64,000 bases of DNA from Candidatus Limnocylindrales bacterium (GTDB lineage Bacteria; Moduliflexota; Moduliflexia; Moduliflexales; JAUQPW01). Both the position numbers and the translations under genes were made by a program. The notes under the pieces are model-generated. The model was not told where the DNA came from, searched no databases, and was given only the letters and a program-made list of their open reading frames with translations. This document shows, one piece after another, positions 7,992 through 16,545 of the stretch. The first letter of the stretch is position 1. Each line of letters opens with the position of its first letter. The stretch covers positions 310,001 to 374,000 of the forward strand of contig DATMBG010000051.1 in NCBI GenBank assembly GCA_035559535.1, given 5' to 3'.

Positions 7992-8867
7992 TCAGTAGCG
8001 GTACCTTCGGGGTATCCGCACCCGTCTCCAATCCCGTTCATAGCTATCTCCTCCAACCAGACTATTCTTAAAATCGTGAAATTGAGGTTCATCGGTAATC
8101 AAGTCGGGTCTTGGAGGAAATCGGCTAATCTCGTAGCTAACGTTTCGGATCCGTTCCTCTGTCAAAGGATGGGTAGAAAAGAACTTTTCGATCAAACCGG
8201 GTCGATCTCTTTCTTCTTCCAAAAGCTTTTGAAAGAAGATTACCATTCCATTAGGATCAAAGCCGGCCTGGTACATATACCGAGCCCCTAGCTGATCTGC
8301 CTGTCTTTCTGCGCCTCTACTATAGCTTGCCATGTATCCTGCACCGAGAATCTGGGCCAGAAGCTGTTCATAGACCGGGGGGTTTTGTCCTAATAGGAGG
8401 GAGGTGATAATACCGAGGCCATATTGAGTGGACAGGGCCTGTGTGGCATGCCTTTCGACCCCATGGGCGATTTCATGGGCCAGGACTCCGGCGAGTTCAG
8501 ATTCTGTGCTGGTTTTCTGGATAAGTCCTGTATAGACATAAACATGCCCACCAGGGATATTGAAGGCATTAATTTCTCTACTTCGAATAATATGAAACTC
8601 CCAGGGAAGATTTCGGAATTCTGTTTGCTGAACCAGGCGTTGTCCCAGTTGATTGATATAAGCTACACTGGAAGGATTGGTAACCAGGTTGGATTTTCGA
8701 TCTATATCTTGAGCTAATTTATTTCCCAGTCTCCACTCCTGCTGCAGGGAAACCAAATTAAAGCCGCCTCCCGGTTGAATCCCCACACAACCTCCAACGA
8801 GGAGGCTTATAAGTACCAAAAAAGTGACCAGGTACTTTGAGAAGATATATGATTGAGCAACTTGCAT
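7992..8867 (-). CDS. M48 family metalloprotease, lipoprotein
   Basis: A 291-residue M48 zinc protease with a lipoprotein signal: LISLLVGGC gives a lipobox with C27 as the predicted acylated residue, so it should be anchored in the inner or outer membrane facing the periplasm. HEIAH is at 131-135 and ERQADQLGARYMYQAG carries the third ligand. The C-terminal half (FFSTHPLTEERIRNVSYEI) is typical of these short M48 proteins. It is the first gene of a tandem pair with 7080-7937. The upstream gap (8868-9225) holds repeat DNA and no obvious promoter. Confidence 0.87.
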   Translation of the reverse strand: MQVAQSYIFSKYLVTFLVLISLLVGGCVGIQPGGGFNLVSLQQEWRLGNKLAQDIDRKSNLVTNPSSVAYINQLGQRLVQQTEFRNLPWEFHIIRSREINAFNIPGGHVYVYTGLIQKTSTESELAGVLAHEIAHGVERHATQALSTQYGLGIITSLLLGQNPPVYEQLLAQILGAGYMASYSRGAERQADQLGARYMYQAGFDPNGMVIFFQKLLEEERDRPGLIEKFFSTHPLTEERIRNVSYEISRFPPRPDLITDEPQFHDFKNSLVGGDSYERDWRRVRIPRRYRY

Positions 8868-8979
8868 GATTTTGAACTCCTTCTAATACGGCAGGATCTA
8901 TCCGCCATACCTGTAAATTTGTAGCTGTAGAGCCCACCTTATACCAGAAAACCCGAGAAGCCTGTCGACTCTACCTTCA

Positions 8980-9055
8980 CCCTTACCCCTCTTCCGAAGC
9001 TTCGGAAGAGGGGTAAGGGAAGAGAATCAAACCGAATTAACCTTACAAAGTCGTA
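8980..9055. repeat. 40-nt perfect palindrome with adjoining repeat end
   Basis: CCCTTACCCCTCTTCCGAAG (8980-8999) is followed immediately by its exact reverse complement (9000-9019). Further right, 9031-9055 (ATTAACCTTACAAAG core) resembles the right terminal repeat of the MITE-like element at 61213-61480 (TTTAACTTTACAAAG). This is the main content of the 358-nt gene-free stretch 8868-9225; no gene or promoter is evident in it. Confidence 0.65.
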
Positions 9056-9225
9056 GGCCTTCTGGGGTAAACTCTCTTGAGGGCCTATTTTGAGAACCTG
9101 AAGGGTCTATTCTAAACCAAATCCACTGCAACAGTTATGCCGTATCTCTCATCTCTCCTCAGAACTTCTATTTAAGTAGACGCCGGAGAGAGTTGCAAGT
9201 TGCACGTTTCTAAAAAATTTTCCTT

Positions 9226-10251
9226 TTAAGGTATGATGGCTATCTTCAAGGCCTGCCGATCGTCAATAACTTTAAAGGCCTTATCCAGATCCTCCAGAGG
9301 GAATTCATGGGTAATCAAACTATCAAAACTTAGGGGATCTCGGGCAATGAGATTTAAGGCAGTGGCAATATATCGGGGGGTATGATGAAAAACCCCGATG
9401 ATTTTTCTCTCATGATAGTGGAGTTTTTCCGTATCTATCCGTACAGAGGTTCCTTTTTCACAACCTCCGAAGAAGTTAACAGTACCCCCTTTACGGGTAA
9501 TATCGATGGTTCGTTCCCAGATCTCCGGCAATCCTACGGCTTCGATGGCCACATCCACTCCCCGGCCCTCGGTCATCTCCTTGATGGTTTTTTCAGGATT
9601 AAAATCCTCGTAGATGCTGATGACTTCATCGGCACCCAATTGCTTAGCCTTTTCTAGTTTAAAGTTATTTCTGGCAATGACAATAACCCGGGCTCCTTTG
9701 AGTTTAGCCAGACGAACCAGCATAAGGCCGATAGGCCCTGCTCCAATGACGGCCACCGTGTCTCCCATTTTAACGTTGGATTCCTCAATTCCATGGATCA
9801 CACAAGCCAAAGGTTCACAGATGGCGGCCTGGCGGAAAGATACATGGGGTGGTATCTGGAGAAGGTTTTGTCTTACGATGGATTCCGGAACCTTGATATA
9901 TTCCGCATAAGCCCCATTCAAAAACTCTAGATTTTCGCAGAGACTGGGCTGTCCAACCCGGCAATAAAAGCAACTGTTACAAGGAGCCGAATTAGCCGCT
10001 ACCACCCGCATACCTACGTGGAAATTTTTAACCTTTTTCCCTACCTTGACAATCACCCCGGCAAATTCATGACCGAAAGGACTTGGAAGTTGCTTGATCA
10101 TCATGTGATAACCGCGATGATACGTTTTTAAGTCTGTGCCGCAGGTTAACGCAACACCTACCTTAACCAGAACCTCATAGGGTCCTACTTCAGGAACTTC
10201 GACCTCCTCTAGCCGTATATCGTTGGGGCCATACAAAAGGGCTGCTTTCAT
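9226..10251 (-). CDS. Zinc-dependent MDR alcohol/sorbitol/threonine dehydrogenase-like protein
   Basis: A medium-chain dehydrogenase/reductase. I chose the ATG giving MKAALLYGPNDIRLEE (341 residues), the usual family start, over an in-frame GTG six codons upstream. The catalytic zinc region (LTCGTDLKTY, GHEFAGVI) and the structural zinc cysteines (APCNSCFYCRVGQPSLC) are present. The Rossmann motif AVIGAGPIGLMLVRLAKLKGA binds NAD(P). The LKTYHRGYH region is unlike plain alcohol dehydrogenases and suits polyol, threonine or similar secondary-alcohol substrates. It lies 67 nt downstream of the methionine-cycle gene but need not share its pathway. No clear Shine-Dalgarno is visible. Confidence 0.82.
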   Translation of the reverse strand: MKAALLYGPNDIRLEEVEVPEVGPYEVLVKVGVALTCGTDLKTYHRGYHMMIKQLPSPFGHEFAGVIVKVGKKVKNFHVGMRVVAANSAPCNSCFYCRVGQPSLCENLEFLNGAYAEYIKVPESIVRQNLLQIPPHVSFRQAAICEPLACVIHGIEESNVKMGDTVAVIGAGPIGLMLVRLAKLKGARVIVIARNNFKLEKAKQLGADEVISIYEDFNPEKTIKEMTEGRGVDVAIEAVGLPEIWERTIDITRKGGTVNFFGGCEKGTSVRIDTEKLHYHERKIIGVFHHTPRYIATALNLIARDPLSFDSLITHEFPLEDLDKAFKVIDDRQALKIAIIP

Positions 10252-10336
10252 TAAAAATATGTTATCCACGAAGGGCCCCGAAGTTTTAAATAACCTGTTT
10301 CCTGTTCTTCGGAGTCCTTCGGGGATCCTATGAAAC

Positions 10337-12169
10337 TTATCTCAAGATCTCAATGACTCGAAGGGCCGCCTCGTATTTTCCAAGGGGAGGCATAATATAA
10401 ACTCCCTGAACCATATCCTTAGCTTCTTTCAAGGCTTCTTGGGCAATTCGAATTCCTTCTTCAGCGGCTGCTTCACCTGGCGGCGCCTGTCGCATCCGTT
10501 CACGTATTGCATCGGGGATTTGCATACCGGGAACCTCATTGTGGAGAAATTCGGCATTTTTATAACTCCTTAAAGGAAGAATCCCGACCAGCATAGGAAT
10601 TTTTACATGGGAAGTCCGTTTAAGAAAACTCTCTAGCAGGCGTACATCGTAAACCGGTTGGGTTAAAACGTACTCTGCACCACTTTCGACCTTAAGTTCA
10701 AACCGACGGATTTCCTCATCGATATTAATAGCTCCCGGATTAGCACCCACTCCAATATGGAAAGAGGTGGGCGATCCAATGGAATTTCCCACTAAATCTT
10801 CTCCCCGATTCAGATGACTGATAATCCGTACCAGTCCAATGGCATCTACATCAAAAACTGCCGTGGCGTTGGGATAATCTCCTAGCTTGGGAGGATCCCC
10901 GGTAATAGCTAGAATATTCCTTAATCCCAAGGCATAGGCACCCAGCAGATCAGATTGCATTCCTAATAAGTTTCGATCCCGACAGCAATAATGGAGAATG
11001 GTCTCAATACCTACTTTGGATTCAATCAAATAGGTTAAAGCCAGGGGACTCATTCGGGCACTGGCTCGGGCTCCGTCTGGAACATTGATGGCGTCGATGG
11101 CATTTTCTTTAAAAATTTGAGCCCATTGGAGAATCTTAGAAGGATCCACTCCTTTTGGTGGGCTGACTTCTACACTAATCACAAATTTACCTTCCGAGAG
11201 TTTTTTAGCCAGCTGAGATTTCTGGGCTACCTGGACTGGAACAACCGATTTTTTTGAAGATTCTGGAATCTGTACAGTAATTTGAACCTTATGAGGCTTT
11301 AAGGCCTTTACAGCAGTCCCGATAGCCTTAATATGCGCAGGCGTTGTACCACAACATCCCCCTAAAATTTTAACCCCGGTTCGAATAAACCGCTTGGCAT
11401 AGGTAGACATATACTCCGGAGAACATAGATAGATAAAACGACCGTCAATGAGTTGGGGAACTCCCGCATTGGGTTGAGCAGATAGTTTCATCGTACTAAC
11501 CTTTGCCATTTCCGTCATGGCTTCTAACATAACCTGGGGTCCCACACTACAATTCCCTCCCACCACGTCGGCTCCCCACTCTTCCAAAGACTTAACGACT
11601 TTTGAAGGTCGATCACCCAAAAGGGTATTCCCGTCATCGCCAAAAGTCATCTGGGCCACTACCGGTAGATCACAAAGTTGCCGAACCACTTCAAGGGCCA
11701 GGCGAATCTCATGTAAGCTGGAAAAAGTCTCTAGAATAAAGAGATCCACACCGCCTTCCAACAAAGCTTCCGCCTGTTCTTTAAAAGCTTCTCGGGCTTC
11801 GGCCTGGGTTATTTTTCCTAAGGGTTCTACAGGTTTTCCCAGAGGTCCTATGGCACCCGCAATGAAGATACCCTTCCCGGCAACTTCCCGTGCAATACGC
11901 ACAGCCTGGATATTGATATCCCGGACTTTATCTCCATAATTATGGCTATGAAGCTTAAATCGATTGGCACCAAAGGTATTGGTTTCCAGTATATCTACCC
12001 CGCAGGCAACATACTCTCGATGGACCTCTCGAACCAATTCCGGCATGGATAAATTAAGTTCATCAAAACACCGATTAATATAGATCCCCTTGGCATAAAG
12101 CATCGTTCCCATTGCCCCATCACAGAGAAGAACTTCATTATTTAAACGTTCCAGAAATAGATTCCTCAT
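10337..12169 (-). CDS. Bifunctional homocysteine S-methyltransferase / methylenetetrahydrofolate reductase
   Basis: A 610-residue fusion like Bacillus YitJ. Residues 1-290 form a cobalamin-independent-type homocysteine methyltransferase barrel with zinc ligands C207 (GGNCSVGP) and C272/C273 (GGCCGTTP). After a linker (about 295-325), residues 326-610 form a 5,10-methylenetetrahydrofolate reductase domain starting KFVISVEVSPPKG, with TGDPPKLGDYP binding flavin and folate and YVLTQPVYD near the active site. The fusion couples formation of methyl-THF with methionine regeneration. GGAGG stands 7 nt before the ATG. The 268 nt upstream shows no recognisable SAM riboswitch. A full-length cobalamin-dependent MetH partner is not in the window. 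Confidence 0.9.
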   Translation of the reverse strand: MRNLFLERLNNEVLLCDGAMGTMLYAKGIYINRCFDELNLSMPELVREVHREYVACGVDILETNTFGANRFKLHSHNYGDKVRDINIQAVRIAREVAGKGIFIAGAIGPLGKPVEPLGKITQAEAREAFKEQAEALLEGGVDLFILETFSSLHEIRLALEVVRQLCDLPVVAQMTFGDDGNTLLGDRPSKVVKSLEEWGADVVGGNCSVGPQVMLEAMTEMAKVSTMKLSAQPNAGVPQLIDGRFIYLCSPEYMSTYAKRFIRTGVKILGGCCGTTPAHIKAIGTAVKALKPHKVQITVQIPESSKKSVVPVQVAQKSQLAKKLSEGKFVISVEVSPPKGVDPSKILQWAQIFKENAIDAINVPDGARASARMSPLALTYLIESKVGIETILHYCCRDRNLLGMQSDLLGAYALGLRNILAITGDPPKLGDYPNATAVFDVDAIGLVRIISHLNRGEDLVGNSIGSPTSFHIGVGANPGAINIDEEIRRFELKVESGAEYVLTQPVYDVRLLESFLKRTSHVKIPMLVGILPLRSYKNAEFLHNEVPGMQIPDAIRERMRQAPPGEAAAEEGIRIAQEALKEAKDMVQGVYIMPPLGKYEAALRVIEILR

Positions 12170-12437
12170 AGGTATTCCTCCGATCGATAGCTGGATTGGC
12201 TAACAGATCAGCCTGCTTATTATATATCGGATTTAGTATCATACATTGGGTTTAAGTAGTGGGCTTGTTTAAATAAGGGTCATCCGTGGAAAGATCGAAC
12301 TGGATAAACTTGCGTGAGTTTATAAGCCAGTAAACGGGAATCAAATAGAATAGCCGACGTCGCTATATAAGTATTTAACAGGCCAGGATTTATATGTGAA
12401 GCACCCACGATCCCGATTAAAAATCGCTGTGTGCTTC

Positions 12438-13148
12438 TCACTTTGAGCTATATAAAAATCTCAAGCAGGTTGGACAACGAAGAAGTTTTTCCCGCGTTTT
12501 TACTTCTGCAAACATCTGAGGAGTTAAAGAGACATGACATCCCGTACAAATTCCGTTTTCTACGGCAGCAACTGCAATTCCGCCACGCACTCTTAAAAGT
12601 CGGATATATTCTTGAACCAGGCTTTTATCTGAAAGGGTTTCAAGTAAAGTCTGCTTTTCTTTTTGTACCCGTATCAGTTCTGCTTCAAGTCGAGCTTTAT
12701 CAGCCTCTTTATCCTGGGTAAATTTTTTTATCTTTTCCTGCTCCGCCGCAACCTCTTTACTCACTCTGGCTACTTCTTTTTTTCTCATCTCGATTTCATC
12801 CAGGAGATATAAAATACGTTCTTCAATCATAGCGTTTTTGCTTTTAAGGGTATCTATCTCCAGTTGCAGGGCAGAGTATTCTTTATTGGTCTTTACCTGT
12901 AATAATTGATTACGATATTTACTGATTTGAGTTTCATTCCCTTCCAGTTCCAGTTCTAAGTTTCTACGCTCCTTTTCCATCTGTTGAACCTCAGCCTGGG
13001 CTTTTGCAACCCGTTGGGTTGACTGCTGGGCCTGCTGGCGGAGTGCTTCTATTTGTTTGGGAACCTCTGCTATTTCTTTCTCCAATTTGGACAGCGTTGA
13101 ATCTAGAGCCTGTAACCGAATCAGCGTTGCGAGAGTTTCGTTAACCAC
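12438..13148 (-). CDS. Coiled-coil protein with C4 zinc ribbon
   Basis: A 236-residue protein: residues 1-170 are a long coiled coil rich in E, K, Q and L, and residues 195-236 form a zinc ribbon with two CxxC pairs (CTGC and CPTC). This is the DUF164/zf-RING_7 family, widespread in bacteria, thought to bind nucleic acid, of uncertain role. In several phyla the gene is next to the RNase P RNA gene; no RNase P RNA is recognisable in the 268 nt downstream. An imperfect hairpin (12390-12438, AAGCAC/GTGCTT arms) directly after the stop may end its transcript. Confidence 0.85.
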   Translation of the reverse strand: MVNETLATLIRLQALDSTLSKLEKEIAEVPKQIEALRQQAQQSTQRVAKAQAEVQQMEKERRNLELELEGNETQISKYRNQLLQVKTNKEYSALQLEIDTLKSKNAMIEERILYLLDEIEMRKKEVARVSKEVAAEQEKIKKFTQDKEADKARLEAELIRVQKEKQTLLETLSDKSLVQEYIRLLRVRGGIAVAAVENGICTGCHVSLTPQMFAEVKTREKLLRCPTCLRFLYSSK

Positions 13149-13506
13149 GAAGGCCTCCTATAAAGCTTTAGAACAGAGATTTACAAAACGAAGGAATTTT
13201 AATTTTCACCAATCCATTCTTAAAACTATAAAATAATCACCCATAAAAGGCTTCATTGTCAAGTGGTTTTTGGGCAGGAGAGAAAAATGAAAAGTCGGTT
13301 TTTTAGAAATCTTCCCTTCCCTTGAGAAGATTTTACCTGATTTTTCTTAAATTAAAATTATAAAAATGTTGACTCTGAGAATATTTATGGATATCTATAA
13401 GTAGATCTCTGGACATAGAGCTCTAAGTATACAGCTAAGCGGTTGAAAATATTATAGAAATAAAGGATTGAATCCTTATAAATAATCAAGTTAAGGAGGT
13501 AGATAC
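13149..13506. promoter_or_regulatory. Divergent control region before the E2 gene
   Basis: This 358-nt AT-rich gap separates two divergent genes. On the plus strand TTGACT (13369-13374), 17 nt, TATCTA (13392-13397) is a weak promoter candidate. AAGGATT-G-AATCCTT (13463-13477) is a perfect small palindrome 17 nt before the AAGGAGGT ribosome site of the E2 gene and could be an operator or a leader hairpin. Confidence 0.35.
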
Positions 13507-14715
13507 ATGGCAGTTACGGTAATTATGCCGAAACTGGGTATGGCCATGCAGGAGGGTACCATTGTTTCCTGGCTGGTCAAAGAAGGGGATAAAGTTGAGA
13601 AAGAATCGCCACTGGCCCAAATCGAGTCGGAAAAGGTTGAATATGAAGTAACGGCGCCTGAATCGGGTATTGTTCGAAAGATTCTGGCTCCAGAGGGATC
13701 TGTGGTCCCGGTAGGGAAAACCATTGCGGTCATTACGGCAGAAAATGAAGCCCTGGATGAAGCTGCCTTTGCTCCTACTCAGCTTATGGCAGAAGCGGCC
13801 AAAGCCGTCGAAACTAAAGCGGTCGAAGAGATAAAACCGGAAGTTGCTCCTAAAAAGGTAGAACCTGAAGAAAGGCAGAGGATTTCTCCGGCTGCCAGGA
13901 ACCTGGCGAAAGAGTTAGGGGTGGATCTGAGTACGGTAGTCGGAACGGGTCCGGGAGGTCGAATTGTTCGAGAGGATATCCTAAGGGCCGCAGAGAGTAA
14001 ACAAAAACAACCTCCAGGCCCCCTTGAGTATCGGGAAGTCATACCCCTTAAAGGAATGAGAAAAGTCATTGCTGAGCGTATGGCTGAGAGTTGGGCAAAC
14101 TCCCCTCGGGTTACTCAGATCATGGAGGCGGACATGACAGAAACCGTAAAACTTCGGGAACAGAAGCTGGCTGAGTGGGAAAGGGAACACGGCGTGCGGG
14201 TTACCTACAACGATATGATTATTAAGGCTACCGCCCTGGCCCTTCTTAAATATCCCATCATGAATTCCACCATAACGGAAGGGGAAATCCGGATTTTTAA
14301 GAATATTAACATCGGTATGGCTGTTGCTCTAGAAGATGGGCTTATTGTACCGGTTATTCGAGATGCCGATCGAAAAACTCTCTTTGAAATAGCTAGAGAA
14401 ACAAAGGATTTATCAGAAAAAGCCAGAACAGGTAAATTAACCCCCGATGAACTCCTGGGAGGAACCTTCACCATTACGAATCTGGGGGGACTGGGTGTAG
14501 AAATCTTTACGCCTATCATCAATTATCCTCAAAATGCTATTCTAGGGGTAGGGAAAATTACGGAGATGCCTGTAGTAAGAAACGGTGGAATTCATATCCG
14601 ATGGATCATGAAGCTGTGTGTGGTTTATAATCATAGAGCAGTCAGTGGCGCTCCAGTCGCCCGATTTACCCAAGAAATTATTGATATTCTGGAAGCTCCA
14701 TTGAAATTGATATAA
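13507..14715 (+). CDS. 2-oxoacid dehydrogenase E2-like dihydrolipoamide acyltransferase, atypical active site
   Basis: A 402-residue E2 component. Residues 1-78 are a lipoyl domain with the lipoylated lysine K43 in ESEKVEYE; about 123-158 are the E1/E3-binding domain (RISPAARNLAKELGVDLS); about 175-402 are the acyltransferase core. The usual active-site motif DHRxxDG reads NHRAVSGA here (N375, H376, S380): the catalytic histidine is kept but the paired aspartate is serine. AAGGAGGT precedes the ATG. No E1 or E3 gene is in the window, so its complex partners (pyruvate, branched-chain, acetoin) cannot be named. It may be a functional variant or an acyltransferase with changed chemistry. Confidence 0.85.
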   Translation: MAVTVIMPKLGMAMQEGTIVSWLVKEGDKVEKESPLAQIESEKVEYEVTAPESGIVRKILAPEGSVVPVGKTIAVITAENEALDEAAFAPTQLMAEAAKAVETKAVEEIKPEVAPKKVEPEERQRISPAARNLAKELGVDLSTVVGTGPGGRIVREDILRAAESKQKQPPGPLEYREVIPLKGMRKVIAERMAESWANSPRVTQIMEADMTETVKLREQKLAEWEREHGVRVTYNDMIIKATALALLKYPIMNSTITEGEIRIFKNINIGMAVALEDGLIVPVIRDADRKTLFEIARETKDLSEKARTGKLTPDELLGGTFTITNLGGLGVEIFTPIINYPQNAILGVGKITEMPVVRNGGIHIRWIMKLCVVYNHRAVSGAPVARFTQEIIDILEAPLKLI

Positions 14716-14787
14716 AGAACCCAGAGACGCAGTTTCCTGCGATCCAGGGATACGGTATTCCGGGACGAAGAGACCTTAGGAATAAGT

Positions 14788-15321
14788 TTGGATTCCCTGG
14801 GGTTTCACCTCCCGAAGTCTTGTACCCCATGTCACCGGGTCGTAGAATATGGGGTCTCTGTGTTCCCCGATCAGGTGTCCGATTATCGTACATATCCTCA
14901 TCTTCCCGTCCCGGCTGTGGGTGCCGTTACTTTTCACAGAGGGAACGTTTTACTGGTCCAAAGAGGAAGAAAGCCGAATATTGGAAAATGGACCTTACCC
15001 GGAGGGGTCGTAGAATTGGGAGAAAGTCCGGTGGAAGCTTTAAAAAGAGAGATCCTGGAAGAATGTGGTATTTCCGTGGAAATAGGAGATGTTGTGGAAG
15101 TAGTGAGTCGCGTCATTCAAGACGAAAGGGGTCGGGTTCAGTACCACTACATCATTATAGACTATGTAGCTAAATATAAGGAGGGAGTTTTAAAACCAGC
15201 TTCAGATATTCTCGATGCCAGATGGGTCTCTCTGGCAGAAATGGAAAAGTATGACCTGACAGAGGGGTTAATCCCTGTAATCCAAAAAGCTGTTATAAAA
15301 TATAAAGAAGATTGTCTTTAA
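14788..15321 (+). CDS. NUDIX hydrolase
   Basis: A NUDIX hydrolase with a complete box: GGVVELGESPVEAL followed by KREILEECGI, fitting GX5EX7REUXEEXGU. The fold begins near VPAVGAVTFHRGNVLLVQR, so the family-typical domain is about 135 residues. The listed start is a TTG with AGG 7 nt upstream; a GTG near 14862 that would give a shorter N-terminus is an alternative, so the first 30-40 residues are uncertain. Relatives hydrolyse ADP-ribose, NADH or damaged nucleotides; the substrate is not predictable. It follows the E2 gene by 72 nt on the same strand. Confidence 0.8.
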   Translation: MDSLGFHLPKSCTPCHRVVEYGVSVFPDQVSDYRTYPHLPVPAVGAVTFHRGNVLLVQRGRKPNIGKWTLPGGVVELGESPVEALKREILEECGISVEIGDVVEVVSRVIQDERGRVQYHYIIIDYVAKYKEGVLKPASDILDARWVSLAEMEKYDLTEGLIPVIQKAVIKYKEDCL

Positions 15322-15452
15322 TCCTCCTTGCCTGTAAAGTGCGAGGGATTCTTTATGAAAAATCTATGAACGGATTGATCATCCATGATGTCGGATTCCT
15401 AGTTCAGAGTTTAAGGGTTCTGAACCATGAGTCCTGCATGAAATGACGGGCT

Positions 15453-16415
15453 ATGAAAAGAGCTGTTAGAGGGATTTTATTGAGTATGATGATTCTCTTT
15501 CTAGGAAGCCTCTCGTATGGAGCAGAAGGACCTGGAAACTTGCCGGAAATTCCCAAGAGGAAAGAACTTCCAAAACGGAATTTACAGGCTATTGAGCGAC
15601 CCAAATTAAGGACTCTTCCAAGGGGTGCGGGTTGGGCAGATTCTTATTTGCCGGAGTATACGAGAAATGTTCTTGATCCCATGGATGGGACCCGAGCCGG
15701 AGATGGGCGGGTTGCCGTTATGCAGGGTCCGGATGCCCGGATTATCTATGAGTTTGCACCCGGTGAAGAAGCTGTTAATGGACCGGGTCCCGATTTGACC
15801 GTCTATACTTCAGAATCCAGAAGGTATTCCGGTCCTTATGATGTGTACGTGGCTAACTACGGTGCTCCTGAGTGGATTTTGGTGGGTCAGGGGATCATCG
15901 GAACGGCCAGTTTTGAGTTTCCTCCCTCGGTTCGTTCTGCTCAATTGGTTTTACTCATGAATCGACATGCCGGAGAAACAGAAATCGATGGGGTTCAGGC
16001 CCTCCACCCGGGAGAAGGTGGGAGAGGAGAGGGAGGAAGTAGTGTTTTTGACTATTATCCCGATGAACTCGTAGGATTATGGTCGGATAGAATAGATACC
16101 AATGAGGTTATAGCTGCCCGAAGTATTCTCCGCGGTAGAGGAAACGGGTATCGGATGCCTCCCAATGGAGAAATAGAAGTGAGTTGGAACCGACCGATTA
16201 CCAATGTTTGGGGAGAAGATGATCTCCTCATCGATGCCGATGGCTCTTATCAGGTCTGGATCACGGATACCCGTGGAAGGGAAGTTTTCCTGGGTCAGGG
16301 GATTAACACCCAGCGGTTTGCCCTACCCGGCGATGTAACGGCTGTGAGTCGAGTGAGGGTCAAGGCAGATAGCCGACGATCTGTAACAATTTATTCCATT
16401 GCAGGCCGACGCTAA
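15453..16415 (+). CDS. Exported protein of unknown function
   Basis: A 320-residue exported protein. A signal peptide (residues 1-24, ending SLSYGAEG) precedes a basic proline-rich segment (RKELPKRNLQAIERPK). Two beta-rich regions follow: one with NGPGPDLTVYTSE and a WILVGQG strand, recalling the cell-surface sandwich domains whose core reads NGPGPDFTVFE, and a second after about residue 200 (GRGNGYRMPPNGEIEVSW ... QVWITDTRGREVFLGQG). I do not recognise a named family. It sits between a NUDIX gene and an exported MltB-like lyase, so a cell-surface or peptidoglycan-linked role is possible, without proof. Confidence 0.6.
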   Translation: MKRAVRGILLSMMILFLGSLSYGAEGPGNLPEIPKRKELPKRNLQAIERPKLRTLPRGAGWADSYLPEYTRNVLDPMDGTRAGDGRVAVMQGPDARIIYEFAPGEEAVNGPGPDLTVYTSESRRYSGPYDVYVANYGAPEWILVGQGIIGTASFEFPPSVRSAQLVLLMNRHAGETEIDGVQALHPGEGGRGEGGSSVFDYYPDELVGLWSDRIDTNEVIAARSILRGRGNGYRMPPNGEIEVSWNRPITNVWGEDDLLIDADGSYQVWITDTRGREVFLGQGINTQRFALPGDVTAVSRVRVKADSRRSVTIYSIAGRR

Positions 16416-16430
16416 TAAGAAGGATTTATT

Positions 16431-16530
16431 GTCCGCTGTTCGTTGTCCATGGTGAGTAGATAATTTAGAGTCTTTCTATAGGTTCGAGGGCAGGTTAAGG
16501 GACCAAAGTCCTGGACAACGATAGGCGGAC
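16431..16530. repeat. Long-loop hairpin of GTTGTCC words
   Basis: A 19-nt arm (16431-16449, GTCCGC...CGTTGTCCA) pairs at 16 of 19 positions with 16512-16530 across a 62-nt loop, between the exported-protein gene and the lyase gene. It shares the CGTTGTCC word with 1275-1311, 36888 and 41165. Confidence 0.55.
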
Positions 16531-16545
16531 TAAGAACAGAAAATC

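Noticed and set aside
12380-12440. Small-RNA-like hairpin after the zinc-ribbon gene
   Set aside because: Imperfect arms and no promoter; best explained as a transcript end. RNase P RNA, often found next to this gene family, could not be recognised.
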